From contig NZ_BBJP01000036.1 in the NCBI RefSeq assembly GCF_000739595.1, positions 62,001-126,000 on the forward strand: 64,000 nt of DNA, written 5' to 3'. This stretch comes from Halorubrum halophilum (lineage in GTDB: Archaea; Halobacteriota; Halobacteria; Halobacteriales; Haloferacaceae). This document shows positions 45,752 through 54,022 of the stretch, in pieces; the stretch's first letter is position 1; every line of letters starts with the position of its first letter. Under the pieces are notes generated by a model. The model saw only the letters and a program-made list of their open reading frames with translations, was not told the origin of the DNA and did no database searches. The position numbers were made by a program, and so were the translations under genes.

Positions 45752-46933
45752 ATGGAAAAACGCCGCGCAGTAGACGCGAGCGGGGACATCTGCGTGATCG
45801 TCCCCACGATCCGCGAGTACGAGTGCCTCCGCGAGTACGTCGCGAACGCCCGAGAGCACGGGTTTGACGTCTCCCGGCTCCACTTCGTGCTCGTCACCGA
45901 GGACTTCTGTGACGTCGAGGAGATGCGCGCGATGCTCGACGACCTCGACGTCTCGGGCGAGGTATTTGATGGCAGCCGGCGCGAAGAGTGGTACGAGGCC
46001 AACGGAATCGCGGAGTACGGCCACGTCGTCCCGGCCGCGAGCCACGCCGAGACGAGTTTCGGGCTCCTCTACATGTGGGCCGACGACGACTTCGAGTACG
46101 GCCTCTTTATCGACGACGACACGCTCCCGCACGACGACGAGGACTACTTCGGGCGTCACATGGAGAACCTCGCGTTCGAGGGGGAGATCGAGCGTGTCAG
46201 TTCGGACGAGAACTGGGTCAACGTCCTCTACCAGAACGCCGACGAGCACGGGCTCTATCCGCGCGGCTACCCGTACTCGGCGATGGACGAGACGGTCGAG
46301 ACGGACTCGGTCGAGATCGAGGCCGGCGAGGTCGTCGCCTCGCAGGGGCTGTGGACGAACGTCCCCGACCTCGACGCGGTCCGGATCCTGATGGACGGCG
46401 ACTTGGAGGGACAGGCGCAGACGCGGACGACGACCGACGACTTCGGGGGCGACTTCGTCGCCTCTCGCGGCGACTACCTCACCGTCTGCTCGATGAACCT
46501 CGCGTTCCGCCGAGAGGTGATCCCCGCGTTCTACCAGCTGCCGATGGACGACAACGAGTGGGACGTGGGTCGCTTCGACGACATCTGGTCGGGCCTCTTC
46601 CTCAAACGGGCCTGCGACGTGCTCGGCAAGCGGATCTACAACGGCGGCCCGCTCTGTGAACACAACAAGGCCGCGCGCTCGACCTTCGACGACCTCGCGA
46701 ACGAGGTGGCGGGGCTGGAGCTGAACGAGCACGTCTGGGAGGTGATCGACGGAGCGGGCGGAGACGCCGACTCGTACGCGGCGGTCTTCGACGAGATGGC
46801 CGACGCGCTCGCCGAGGGCGACTTCTCTGAGTGGAACAACGGCGCGTTCCTCAACCACTGCGGCGAGTACATGCGCGACTGGCTCGACTGTCTCGACGCG
46901 ATCCGTCGGACGCCGGCGGTCGCGGACGACTGA
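45752..46933 (+). CDS. RGP-like glycosyltransferase (alpha-1,4-glucan-protein synthase family)
   Basis: This is a 393-residue soluble protein. It has an N-terminal nucleotide-sugar-binding region ICVIVPTIREYECLREYVAN, a DDD metal motif in FIDDDTLPHDDED (about residue 125), and YPRGYPYSAMD and DIWSGLFLKRACDVLGKRIY typical of reversibly glycosylated polypeptides and UDP-arabinopyranose mutases. The exact reaction here is unknown. Iron box 2 controls its promoter, and an iron-box SBP gene follows. There is no signal peptide, so it is cytoplasmic. Confidence 0.82.
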   Translation: MEKRRAVDASGDICVIVPTIREYECLREYVANAREHGFDVSRLHFVLVTEDFCDVEEMRAMLDDLDVSGEVFDGSRREEWYEANGIAEYGHVVPAASHAETSFGLLYMWADDDFEYGLFIDDDTLPHDDEDYFGRHMENLAFEGEIERVSSDENWVNVLYQNADEHGLYPRGYPYSAMDETVETDSVEIEAGEVVASQGLWTNVPDLDAVRILMDGDLEGQAQTRTTTDDFGGDFVASRGDYLTVCSMNLAFRREVIPAFYQLPMDDNEWDVGRFDDIWSGLFLKRACDVLGKRIYNGGPLCEHNKAARSTFDDLANEVAGLELNEHVWEVIDGAGGDADSYAAVFDEMADALAEGDFSEWNNGAFLNHCGEYMRDWLDCLDAIRRTPAVADD

Positions 46934-46952
46934 ACCGACACCACTAAAAGCA

Positions 46953-46968
46953 TTTAGGTTAGCCTAAA
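46953..46968. promoter_or_regulatory. Iron box 3 (DtxR-type palindrome)
   Basis: TTTAGGTTAGCCTAAA is the copy closest to the bacterial DtxR consensus TTAGGTTAGCCTAA. It lies four bases before ATG 46973, between a TATA-like ACTAAAAG (near 46943) and the predicted transcription start. Confidence 0.88.
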
Positions 46969-46972
46969 ACAC

Positions 46973-48118
46973 ATGACCGAACATCTATCAGACGACGTGA
47001 ACCGCCGACGGTTCCTTGCGGCGACCGGGGGCCTCGGCGTCGTCGGTTTCGCTGGGTGCATGGGAGAGGATAACGACGGCGAGAGCGGCAACGGAACTGA
47101 CGGCGACGACGCCGGATCTTCGGTCGGACAGATCGGTTCCGGCCGCGAGGGCCGCGACGCTCCCGGCGGCACTCCGATGGCCGAGATGCCCGACTTGGAA
47201 GGCGAGCTCACGGTCTACTCCGGCCGCGGCGAGTTCCTCGTCGGCGAGCTCGTCGGGTACATCGAGGACCTGTACGACGACTTCGACCTGACGGTCCGAT
47301 ACGGCGGCGCCACCGACCTCGTGAATCAGATCGCCAACGAGGGCGAGGGGTCACCGGCAGACGTGTTCTACTCCGTCAATGCGGGCTCGCTGGGGGCGCT
47401 GGCCGACGCGGGGCGCACGCAGGCGCTCTCCTCGGAGATCACCGACCTGGTTCGGTCGGAGTTCACCACCGAGCAGTGGATCGGCACCTCGGGCCGCGCG
47501 CGCACCGTCCCGTACAACACCGAGGCGTTCTCCGAATCGGAGCTTCCCGACGACATCATGGCGTACCCCGAAGAGTTCGACGGCGACCTCGGCTGGGCGC
47601 CCTCCTACGGCTCCTGTCAGGCGTTCGTCACCGCGATGCGGCTCATCGAGGGCGAGGAGGCCACCCGCGAGTGGCTCGAAGCCGTCGTCGAGTCGGGAAT
47701 CACTCCGTACAACAACGAGTTCGCTACCTGTCAAGGGATCGCCGACGGTGAGATCGACGCGGCGTTCACGAACCACTACTACATCCAGCGCGTCCTCGAC
47801 GGCAACCCCGAGGCGTCGATCGGCACGGCGTTCACCAGCGGCGACGCCGGCGCGGTGTTCAACGTCGCCGGCGCCGCGGTCGTCGACACGGCGAGCGACG
47901 CGACGCTCGCGGAGAACTTCGTCCGCCACCTGCTGTCGTCCGAGGCGCAGGACTACTTCGCCCGGTCGACGTTCGAGTACCCGCTCATCCCCGACGTCGA
48001 GCCGGTCGGGGACCTGCCGACGATCGACGAACTCGACGTCCCCGACATCGACCTGGCGGAGCTGTCCGACCTCGAAACGACCATCGACCTCATGCGCGAC
48101 GCCGGCGTCGAGGTCTAG
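46973..48118 (+). CDS. Fe(III)-type ABC transporter substrate-binding lipoprotein
   Basis: This is a 381-residue protein. A Tat signal (NRRRFLAATGGLGVVGFAGC) has lipobox Cys29 and is followed by an acidic linker. The binding domain (about 65-365) is of the FbpA/FutA type: LTVYSGRGEFLVGELVGYIE, NQIANEGEGSPADVFYSVNAG, and CQGIADGEIDAAFTNHYYIQR with candidate Tyr iron ligands. It collects ferric iron outside the cell for a permease, most likely the one at 54023. Promoter control by iron box 3 fits. The ABC ATPase gene is not in the window. Confidence 0.9.
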   Translation: MTEHLSDDVNRRRFLAATGGLGVVGFAGCMGEDNDGESGNGTDGDDAGSSVGQIGSGREGRDAPGGTPMAEMPDLEGELTVYSGRGEFLVGELVGYIEDLYDDFDLTVRYGGATDLVNQIANEGEGSPADVFYSVNAGSLGALADAGRTQALSSEITDLVRSEFTTEQWIGTSGRARTVPYNTEAFSESELPDDIMAYPEEFDGDLGWAPSYGSCQAFVTAMRLIEGEEATREWLEAVVESGITPYNNEFATCQGIADGEIDAAFTNHYYIQRVLDGNPEASIGTAFTSGDAGAVFNVAGAAVVDTASDATLAENFVRHLLSSEAQDYFARSTFEYPLIPDVEPVGDLPTIDELDVPDIDLAELSDLETTIDLMRDAGVEV

Positions 48119-48139
48119 GTCCTTCCCCCACCGACTCCC

Positions 48140-50422
48140 GTGTCGTCCCGTTCGGACTCCGCTGACCCGCGCCCGTTCGCACGCCGACTCGCGAGCCGCG
48201 GCCGCGCCCGGATCGCTCGCGCGGACCGTTTCACGCTCGCGGCCACCCTCGTCGCCGTCGCGACCGGTGTCCTCACCTTCGCCATCGCCGCGACGCTGTT
48301 CCGGTATCACTCCGTCAACCACGACGAGGGGGTGTACCTCATGCAGGCCGCGATGCTGCTCTCCGGTCAGCTCGAGATCCACGCGGGCGAGCTGGCCGAC
48401 GCCGTCCACCCGTGGTTCTTCATCGAGGACGACGGCCGGCTCTACCCGAAGTACAACCCCGTCCCCGCCGCGATGTACGCGGTCTCGATGTGGCTGTTCG
48501 ACGAGCCGCGGGTGACGCTCGCGGTCGTCGCCGCCGGCAACGCGGCGCTCGTGTCCCTGCTCGGCGGGACGATGTTCGACCGACGGGTCGGCCTCGCGGC
48601 CGCGGTCCTCTTCGCGGCCTCCCCGCTGGCGCTCATCACCTCTTCCGTGTTCCTCCCGTACGCGCCGACGACGTTCCTCAACCTCTGTTTCGCGGTCGCG
48701 TACCTCCGGGGGGTCCGCGATCGGTCGCTCGCGCTCGCCGGGCTCGCGGGCGTCGCGATCGGGCTCGCCTTCTTCGCCCGGCCGTTCACCGCGGTGCTGT
48801 TCGCGGCGCCGTTCATCCTGCACGCGCTCGGTCGGGTGGTCGTCGCGGTTCGGGACGTCGGGATTCCGTCGCTTCCGTTCCCCGGTCCGATCCGCCGCCA
48901 CGGGCTCACGGCGCTCTTTGGTATTCTCTTCGTCGGGGTCACCCTCGCGTACAACCTCCGGGTCACCGGCTCGCCCCTCACCTTCCCGTACGAGGCGTTC
49001 GCGCCGATGGACGGCCCCGGCTTCGGCGAGCGCCGGATTTTGGGACACACCGAGGAGTACACGCCCGAACTGGCGCTCCGCTCGAACGGATACGCGCTGT
49101 GGTACCTCGTCACACGCTGGGTCGTCGCCGGGCCGCTCGGCACGCTGCTCGCGCTCGCGGGCGGCGGGTTGGCCGCGCGGCGGTGGCTGTCCGGGCGGCG
49201 CGCGCTCGGCGGTGGCGTCGGGGACGACGCGGAGGACGCGGACGACGCGGACGCCCGCCGGTTCGAGCGCACCGCGGGGGTCCTCCTCGTCGGCGTCGTC
49301 GTCTCAGTCGTTGTCGGGAACCTCTTCTTCTGGGGATCGAACAACCTCCTCGCGACCTTCTCGGACCCGACCGACGGACTGGTCGCCGGGTTCGGGCCGT
49401 TCTACCACTTCGACCTCCTCGTCCCGCTGTCGATATTCGGGGGCGTCGCCGTCGTCTCCGGGTGGCGGGGGCTCTCCCGGCTCCGCGCGCGGCTCGCGGC
49501 TCGGGCCACCCCGCGAGCGGGTCGCGCGGCGGTCGTCGCGGTCGCGGTCCTCGCGCTCCTCGGCGGAGCGCTCGGCGCCGCCGCCGCCGTCGAGGCGCCG
49601 CTCGACCGGCACGCGGCCCACGCCGACAAGTACGAGACGGCCTACGAGCCGATCGAGTCGACCGAGTTCGACGACGATCTCGTGTTCATTCCGACGCCGT
49701 ACGGCGAGTGGCAGAACCACCCGTTCCAGGCGCTCCGGAACGACCCCGGACTCGACGGGGAGGCCGTGTACGCGCTCGACCGCGACCCGGCCGAGGACTT
49801 CGCGGTGATCGACGCGTACCCCGACCGCGAGCTCCACCGGTACGCGTATCAGGGGGAGTGGACGCCGGATCCGACCCAACACGTCGCCCCGAAGCTCGAG
49901 CCGCTCGACGTTCGGGCGGGCTCGCGGGTCGAGGCGACGACGACCGTCGGCGTCCCCGAGCGCGTCGAGAGCGCGCGGGTTCGGGTGGAGACCGTGCGTG
50001 GCGCTGGTGGGGAGGAAACTGCGGGCGACGACTTCGCCCGCCACGTGGTGACTGATCCCGAGGGGTCGCTGTCGGTCGACTGGTCGATCGGTCCCGACGG
50101 CGCGCGGCTGGCCGGCGCGCCGAACGCGACCGTCCCGATCGACCCCGAGGGCGACGAGATCATCGTGACGGTGACGCTCGTCGATCCGACGGGCGCGACG
50201 TTCACCTATCGGCAGGAGGCGGCGGTTCGGGCCGCGGATGAGGACGTTGCGGATGGCGGTGCCGAGGGCGACCGCGTCGAGGTCGTCTGGCCCCCGGAGC
50301 GCTCGGTGTGCCGGCTGGTCACCGAGTGCGGCACCGAGGGGACGTACCTCCCTGAGAACCCGGACGCCCACGCCGAGTGGGTGGTCTTCGAGACGGACGC
50401 CGAAGGCGTCGAAGATCGGTGA
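48140..50422 (+). CDS. ArnT/PMT-like membrane glycosyltransferase (GT39/GT83 type) with extracellular domain
   Basis: This is a 760-residue protein. The first luminal loop motif is YHSVNHDEGVYLMQAAMLL, with the acidic HDEG typical of lipid-sugar-dependent transferases. Ten or more hydrophobic helices run to about residue 490, and a C-terminal extracellular beta domain of about 250 residues follows. It should transfer a sugar from a lipid carrier to a target outside the cell. It starts at GTG 48140, 21 bases after the SBP gene, so it is probably co-transcribed under iron box 3. Donor and acceptor are unknown. Confidence 0.82.
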   Translation: MSSRSDSADPRPFARRLASRGRARIARADRFTLAATLVAVATGVLTFAIAATLFRYHSVNHDEGVYLMQAAMLLSGQLEIHAGELADAVHPWFFIEDDGRLYPKYNPVPAAMYAVSMWLFDEPRVTLAVVAAGNAALVSLLGGTMFDRRVGLAAAVLFAASPLALITSSVFLPYAPTTFLNLCFAVAYLRGVRDRSLALAGLAGVAIGLAFFARPFTAVLFAAPFILHALGRVVVAVRDVGIPSLPFPGPIRRHGLTALFGILFVGVTLAYNLRVTGSPLTFPYEAFAPMDGPGFGERRILGHTEEYTPELALRSNGYALWYLVTRWVVAGPLGTLLALAGGGLAARRWLSGRRALGGGVGDDAEDADDADARRFERTAGVLLVGVVVSVVVGNLFFWGSNNLLATFSDPTDGLVAGFGPFYHFDLLVPLSIFGGVAVVSGWRGLSRLRARLAARATPRAGRAAVVAVAVLALLGGALGAAAAVEAPLDRHAAHADKYETAYEPIESTEFDDDLVFIPTPYGEWQNHPFQALRNDPGLDGEAVYALDRDPAEDFAVIDAYPDRELHRYAYQGEWTPDPTQHVAPKLEPLDVRAGSRVEATTTVGVPERVESARVRVETVRGAGGEETAGDDFARHVVTDPEGSLSVDWSIGPDGARLAGAPNATVPIDPEGDEIIVTVTLVDPTGATFTYRQEAAVRAADEDVADGGAEGDRVEVVWPPERSVCRLVTECGTEGTYLPENPDAHAEWVVFETDAEGVEDR

Positions 50423-50436
50423 CGCGCTGGCGGTTG

Positions 50437-50800
50437 TTTATAAGTGGTTGAACGTGGATCCGCGGTAACGACTTCCAAAGCCCCAGCCGCTCGCTTATAA
50501 GCAGTTGCCGACGGATCGACGGTGAACACCTCCAAAGCCCCAGCTGTGAGGCCGGCGCACGCTCGTTGCGCTCCTCGCTCAGTCGCTTTGCTCCTTCGCT
50601 GCGGTGCTTCCATCGCCTGCGCCGGCCTCACAGCTGCCCCTTTGAGTCCCACCCGACCGCACCGCCCCGCACCTCACGCCTCCCCAGCCTCGTCAGTCGC
50701 CCTCCGCGTTGCTCCGGGCGACTGACTCCCTCGCGGGCTCCGAGCGGCCGCCAGCGGCGGCCGCTCGGAGGCGCGCCACCGCCTCGTCTACTTATAAATA
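50437..50800 (+). repeat. Hairpin-rich intergenic repeat, copy D
   Basis: Leader units start at 50438 and 50495. Hairpin 1 has perfect 19-bp arms CAGCTGTGAGGCCGGCGCA (50541-50559) and its complement (50618-50636). Hairpin 2 has 11-bp arms GTCAGTCGCCC (50692-50702) and GGGCGACTGAC (50716-50726). Hairpin 3 is GAGCGGCCGCC-AGC-GGCGGCCGCTC (50742-50766). It ends CTTATAAATAG. It lies between convergent glycosyltransferase genes. Confidence 0.93.
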
Positions 50801-50862
50801 GTCGACGCCGGTAGTCCGCGTTACCGTAAAAAGCCCTTCTCGCCTTCTGGGCCGCTCAGCGC

Positions 50863-51654
50863 TCAGAACCGTCGCAGCCGCTCTTCGAGACAGACGGTCA
50901 CGATCGACTTCGCGATGGCGGCACCGCCCTCGATCGGGTCGAGCTTCGTCTCGCCCAGTCGCTCGGCGTACTCGATCGGCTCCTCGCGCACGTCGTAGCC
51001 GCGCATCAATGGGCGGATCAGCAGCTCGGCGGAGAGGCCCGTGTTCTCGGTCCACCCGATATCCTGCACGACCTCGCGGCGGTATGCGCGCATCCCGGTC
51101 GTCGTGTCGTGGACTCGCTCGCCCATCAGGAGAGATGCGAGCGCCGCGAACGACTGGTTCCCGAACCGGTTGAACGCCGGCATCGACTTCGCGCCGTGGT
51201 AGAGCCGGTCGCCGCTGACCACGTCGGCGCCGTCGTTGATCGCGTCGAGGAAGTCGGGCAGCCGGTCCATCGGGTAGGTGTCGTCGCAGTCGGTCGTGAC
51301 GACGACCGGACGGTCCGGCGTCAGGACGGCCTCCCGGACGGCGACCCCGTACCCCTGGGGCTCCTGCTCGATGACGGTCGCGCCGTGCTCGCGGGCGATC
51401 TCCGGGGTCCGGTCCGAGGAGCCGTCGACGCAGACGACCTCGGCGCGCCCGTCCGTGACGCGCTCGATGTCGTCGAGGACGGTGCCAATCGCCTCCTCCT
51501 CGTTGTACGTCCCCATGACGACGCTCAGGTCGTCGAAGGTGTACTCCGCGTCGTCCGTTTCCTCGGGGGCGTCGCCGGTCTCCGCGGTCGCGTCGACGTC
51601 GACGGAGTCGGCTCCGTCGCTCGCCTCGTCGTCGGGCGCCGTGATCGAACTCAT
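50863..51654 (-). CDS. GT2-family glycosyltransferase (dolichyl-phosphate sugar synthase type)
   Basis: This is a 263-residue protein. After an acidic disordered N-terminus (about 45 residues) comes a GT-A domain: LSVVMGTYNEEEAIGTVLDD, VVCVDGSSDRTPEIAREHGA, metal-binding TDCDDTYPMDRLPDFLDAI, and DTTTGMRAYRREVV. It probably loads a sugar onto a phosphoisoprenoid, supplying the ArnT-like enzyme. ATG 51654 is preceded closely by GGAGGT. Iron box 4 lies 34 bases upstream. Confidence 0.88.
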   Translation of the reverse strand: MSSITAPDDEASDGADSVDVDATAETGDAPEETDDAEYTFDDLSVVMGTYNEEEAIGTVLDDIERVTDGRAEVVCVDGSSDRTPEIAREHGATVIEQEPQGYGVAVREAVLTPDRPVVVTTDCDDTYPMDRLPDFLDAINDGADVVSGDRLYHGAKSMPAFNRFGNQSFAALASLLMGERVHDTTTGMRAYRREVVQDIGWTENTGLSAELLIRPLMRGYDVREEPIEYAERLGETKLDPIEGGAAIAKSIVTVCLEERLRRF

Positions 51655-51687
51655 TACCTCCGACGAGCCGCCCCACCCACTTGAGTT

Positions 51688-51703
51688 TTTAGGTTCACCT
51701 AAA
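51688..51703. promoter_or_regulatory. Iron box 4 (DtxR-type palindrome)
   Basis: TTTAGGTTCACCTAAA fits TTTAGG-N4-CCTAAA. It sits 34 bases upstream of the GT2 ATG (51654, minus strand), overlaps its TATA-like CCTAAAAAC, and also overlaps the stop codon of the GMC oxidoreductase gene. Confidence 0.8.
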
Positions 51704-53318
51704 GCGGCTGTGAGAGCTGCTCTCGAACGTCATCGGCGACGCGCAGCGCGAGCGCGGCGATCGTCAGCGTGGGGTTCATCGCGCCGCTCGTGGGGAAGAC
51801 GCCGCTGGAGGCGATCCAGCAGTTATCGAGGTCGTGGGTCCGGCAATCGGCGTCGACGACGCCCGCGTCGGGGTCCGCGCTCATCCGGGTCGTCCCCATG
51901 TGGTGGAAGGCGGGGCCGGTCGCGTCGGGGCCGGCGACCCACTCGATCTCGGCGCCCAGCTCTTCGAGGACCGACCGCTGGATCTCGTTGGCGCGCTCGA
52001 TCGTCCGGAGCGCGCGGTCGCCGACGCTCCAATGAATGTCGGGAACCGGATTACCGTGGTCGTCGGTGCGGTCGGGATCGAGGGTCACGTAGCTGTCCGA
52101 CCGGGGAAGCTGTTCGACCAGTCCGCCCATCGCCACGTGGGTGCCGTAGCCGTCGCGGAGCCGGTCTACGAGGTCGTCGCCCCAGTCGTTGCCGGTCAGC
52201 GCCATCTCGACCGGCGAGGGGCCGGCGTAGTTGAAGAACTCCAGCTTGAACGGGCCGATATCCTCGTCCGCTTCGTCGTAGAACTGGTCGCACGCGCTGG
52301 TGTAGAACCCGACGTGGTTCTGTCGGGTCGGCTCGTCGAGGGTGCCGCCGACGCCCGCGAACAGGTGGTCCATGAAGAACTTCCCGACCGTCCCGCTGGA
52401 GTTAGCGAGCCCGTCGGGGTACTCTTCCGACTCGGAGAGCAGCAGGAGCCGCGGCGTCTCCACCCCGCCGCAGGCGACGACGAAGGCGTCGGCGGTCTGC
52501 CGGTGCTCCTCGCCGTCGGGCGTCGCGTACACCGCGGCGGTGACGCGGTCGGCGTCGTGTTCGAGCCGCTGGACTGCCGCGCGGTCGATGACGTTCGCGC
52601 CCTTCTCTTCCGCGCGATCGACGTGAACCGTGGCGTCGTACTTCGCCCCGGCCGGACAGACGGGCTGGCACGTGCCGTAGCCGACGCAGGCGGACCGGCC
52701 GTCGTACGTCTCGGAGTTGCGCGCGTTCGGCACCGAGTGCATGTCGATCCCCAGCTCCTCGCAGGCCTCCGCGAACAGCGAGTCGCTGTAGGAGGGCTCG
52801 AACGCGGGCATCGGGTGCGGCTCCTCGCGCGGCGGCGCGTAGGGATTATCGGAGGCGCCCGCGACGCCCAGCTCGCGTTCGGCCTCGGCGTAGTACGATC
52901 GGAGGTCGCCGTAGTCGATCGGCCAGTCCGGGCCGACGCCGCGCTCGGTCTTGGAGTTAAAATCGTCCTCGTGGAGCCGCATCACCATCCCCTGCCAGTG
53001 GAGCGTTGACCCGCCGATCCCCTTGACGCGGGCGTGGTTCAGCGGGTAGAACCACTCGCCGGAGTTGCTGTGTGCGTCCCGCTCGCCGCCCACGTCCCAG
53101 ACGTCGGGTCGGTCGTAGCTCGGGCGGATCGCCCGCTCCTGTCGCGTGAGCCGGTCCGTGGGGTCGAACCGCGGGCCGGCGTCGAGGACGACCACCTCGC
53201 GGTCGGCGGCCAGCCGGTCCGCGACGAGCGCGCCCGCCGGCCCCGAGCCCACCACGCAGACGTCCGCGTTCGCCACGGGTGAGCGGTCGCCGTCCCGGCT
53301 TGCGTCTCCGGCGCTCAT
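51699..53318 (-). CDS. GMC-family oxidoreductase, gluconate/sugar dehydrogenase large subunit type
   Basis: This is a 539-residue flavoprotein. It has an FAD motif VVGSGPAG (Gly24-Gly29), the substrate-side segment VKGIGGSTLHWQGMVMRLHE, a Cys-rich CVGYGTCQPVCPAGAKYDA as in gluconate 2-dehydrogenase-type enzymes, and a C-terminal HHMGTTRMSADPDAGVVD with active-site His. It has no signal peptide of its own; the overlapping upstream gene encodes a Tat-signalled small subunit, so the pair is probably exported together. It oxidises a sugar, sugar acid or polyol; the substrate is unknown. No cytochrome subunit is nearby. Confidence 0.88.
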   Translation of the reverse strand: MSAGDASRDGDRSPVANADVCVVGSGPAGALVADRLAADREVVVLDAGPRFDPTDRLTRQERAIRPSYDRPDVWDVGGERDAHSNSGEWFYPLNHARVKGIGGSTLHWQGMVMRLHEDDFNSKTERGVGPDWPIDYGDLRSYYAEAERELGVAGASDNPYAPPREEPHPMPAFEPSYSDSLFAEACEELGIDMHSVPNARNSETYDGRSACVGYGTCQPVCPAGAKYDATVHVDRAEEKGANVIDRAAVQRLEHDADRVTAAVYATPDGEEHRQTADAFVVACGGVETPRLLLLSESEEYPDGLANSSGTVGKFFMDHLFAGVGGTLDEPTRQNHVGFYTSACDQFYDEADEDIGPFKLEFFNYAGPSPVEMALTGNDWGDDLVDRLRDGYGTHVAMGGLVEQLPRSDSYVTLDPDRTDDHGNPVPDIHWSVGDRALRTIERANEIQRSVLEELGAEIEWVAGPDATGPAFHHMGTTRMSADPDAGVVDADCRTHDLDNCWIASSGVFPTSGAMNPTLTIAALALRVADDVREQLSQPL

Positions 53319-53908
53319 CGCGGCCCCTGTCGGTAGCTCTCGGTCCCGCCGGGGTGGCCCTGCGGGTTCTCCAGTCCGACCAGCTCGCCGCCGGTCGGCG
53401 AGGCATACAGCGCGAGCAGGAGCTCGTTGACGACGTGGTAGCGCACCCGCTCGGCGAGGGTTCCGTCGGAGTCCTCGTCGGCGGTGTCGGCGCCGACCTC
53501 GCGGAGGAGCCGGTCTCGGTCGTCCTCGGAGAGTTCGGCGACCGGCGCTCCGTACCACGACCGGGCCGCGTCGTCGAGTTCGCCGACCGTCGTTCGCACT
53601 CCCGTCGCGTGGGCCGATCCGTCGAGCCGCCCGTCGAGGAATCGGTCGACGAACGCCTCGACCCCCTCGACCTCGCTGGGGTAGAGGACCGTCGCGAACG
53701 CGGTCATCGCCGCGCGAACGGTCTCGTCGTCGGGGAGCGCGTCTCCGTCCCCGCCGTCATCCCCTTCGCCGTCCGCTCTCCCGGCGTCGTCGCGGTCGGC
53801 GTCGGCGCGATCGGGTCCGTCGCCCGACCGGCGAGCGGCCAAGGCGACGCCGCCGGTCGCGCCGACGGCGGCCAGCGCGGCCACCGCGTCGCGCCGCGTC
53901 AGTTCCAT
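53315..53908 (-). CDS. Gluconate 2-dehydrogenase subunit 3-type small subunit with Tat signal
   Basis: This is a 197-residue protein. The N-terminus MELTRRDAVAALAAVGATGG is a twin-arginine signal. The remainder is helical, with FATVLYPSEVEGVEAFVDRF and YGAPVAELSEDDRDRLLREV as in subunit 3 (gamma) of gluconate 2-dehydrogenase. Its stop overlaps the ATG of the GMC subunit (ATGA), implying equimolar synthesis and co-export. The TATA box TATAAT (minus strand, near 53936) predicts a leaderless mRNA, with iron box 5 between TATA and start. Confidence 0.87.
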   Translation of the reverse strand: MELTRRDAVAALAAVGATGGVALAARRSGDGPDRADADRDDAGRADGEGDDGGDGDALPDDETVRAAMTAFATVLYPSEVEGVEAFVDRFLDGRLDGSAHATGVRTTVGELDDAARSWYGAPVAELSEDDRDRLLREVGADTADEDSDGTLAERVRYHVVNELLLALYASPTGGELVGLENPQGHPGGTESYRQGPR

Positions 53909-53914
53909 GTCTGA

Positions 53915-53930
53915 TTTAGGCTTCCCTAAA
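53915..53930. promoter_or_regulatory. Iron box 5 (DtxR-type palindrome)
   Basis: TTTAGGCTTCCCTAAA fits TTTAGG-N4-CCTAAA. It lies seven bases before the small-subunit ATG (53908, minus strand) and about 93 bases before the ABC permease ATG on the plus strand. It is placed to control the oxidoreductase pair and perhaps the permease. Confidence 0.8.
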
Positions 53931-54022
53931 CTATTATATCCATCGGACCAGATCGGCGACCGGATCGTAACTGCTAACGGTCGGTGCGGCCGACTTCCAC
54001 CAAGACCCGCCCTTTCCGGACC

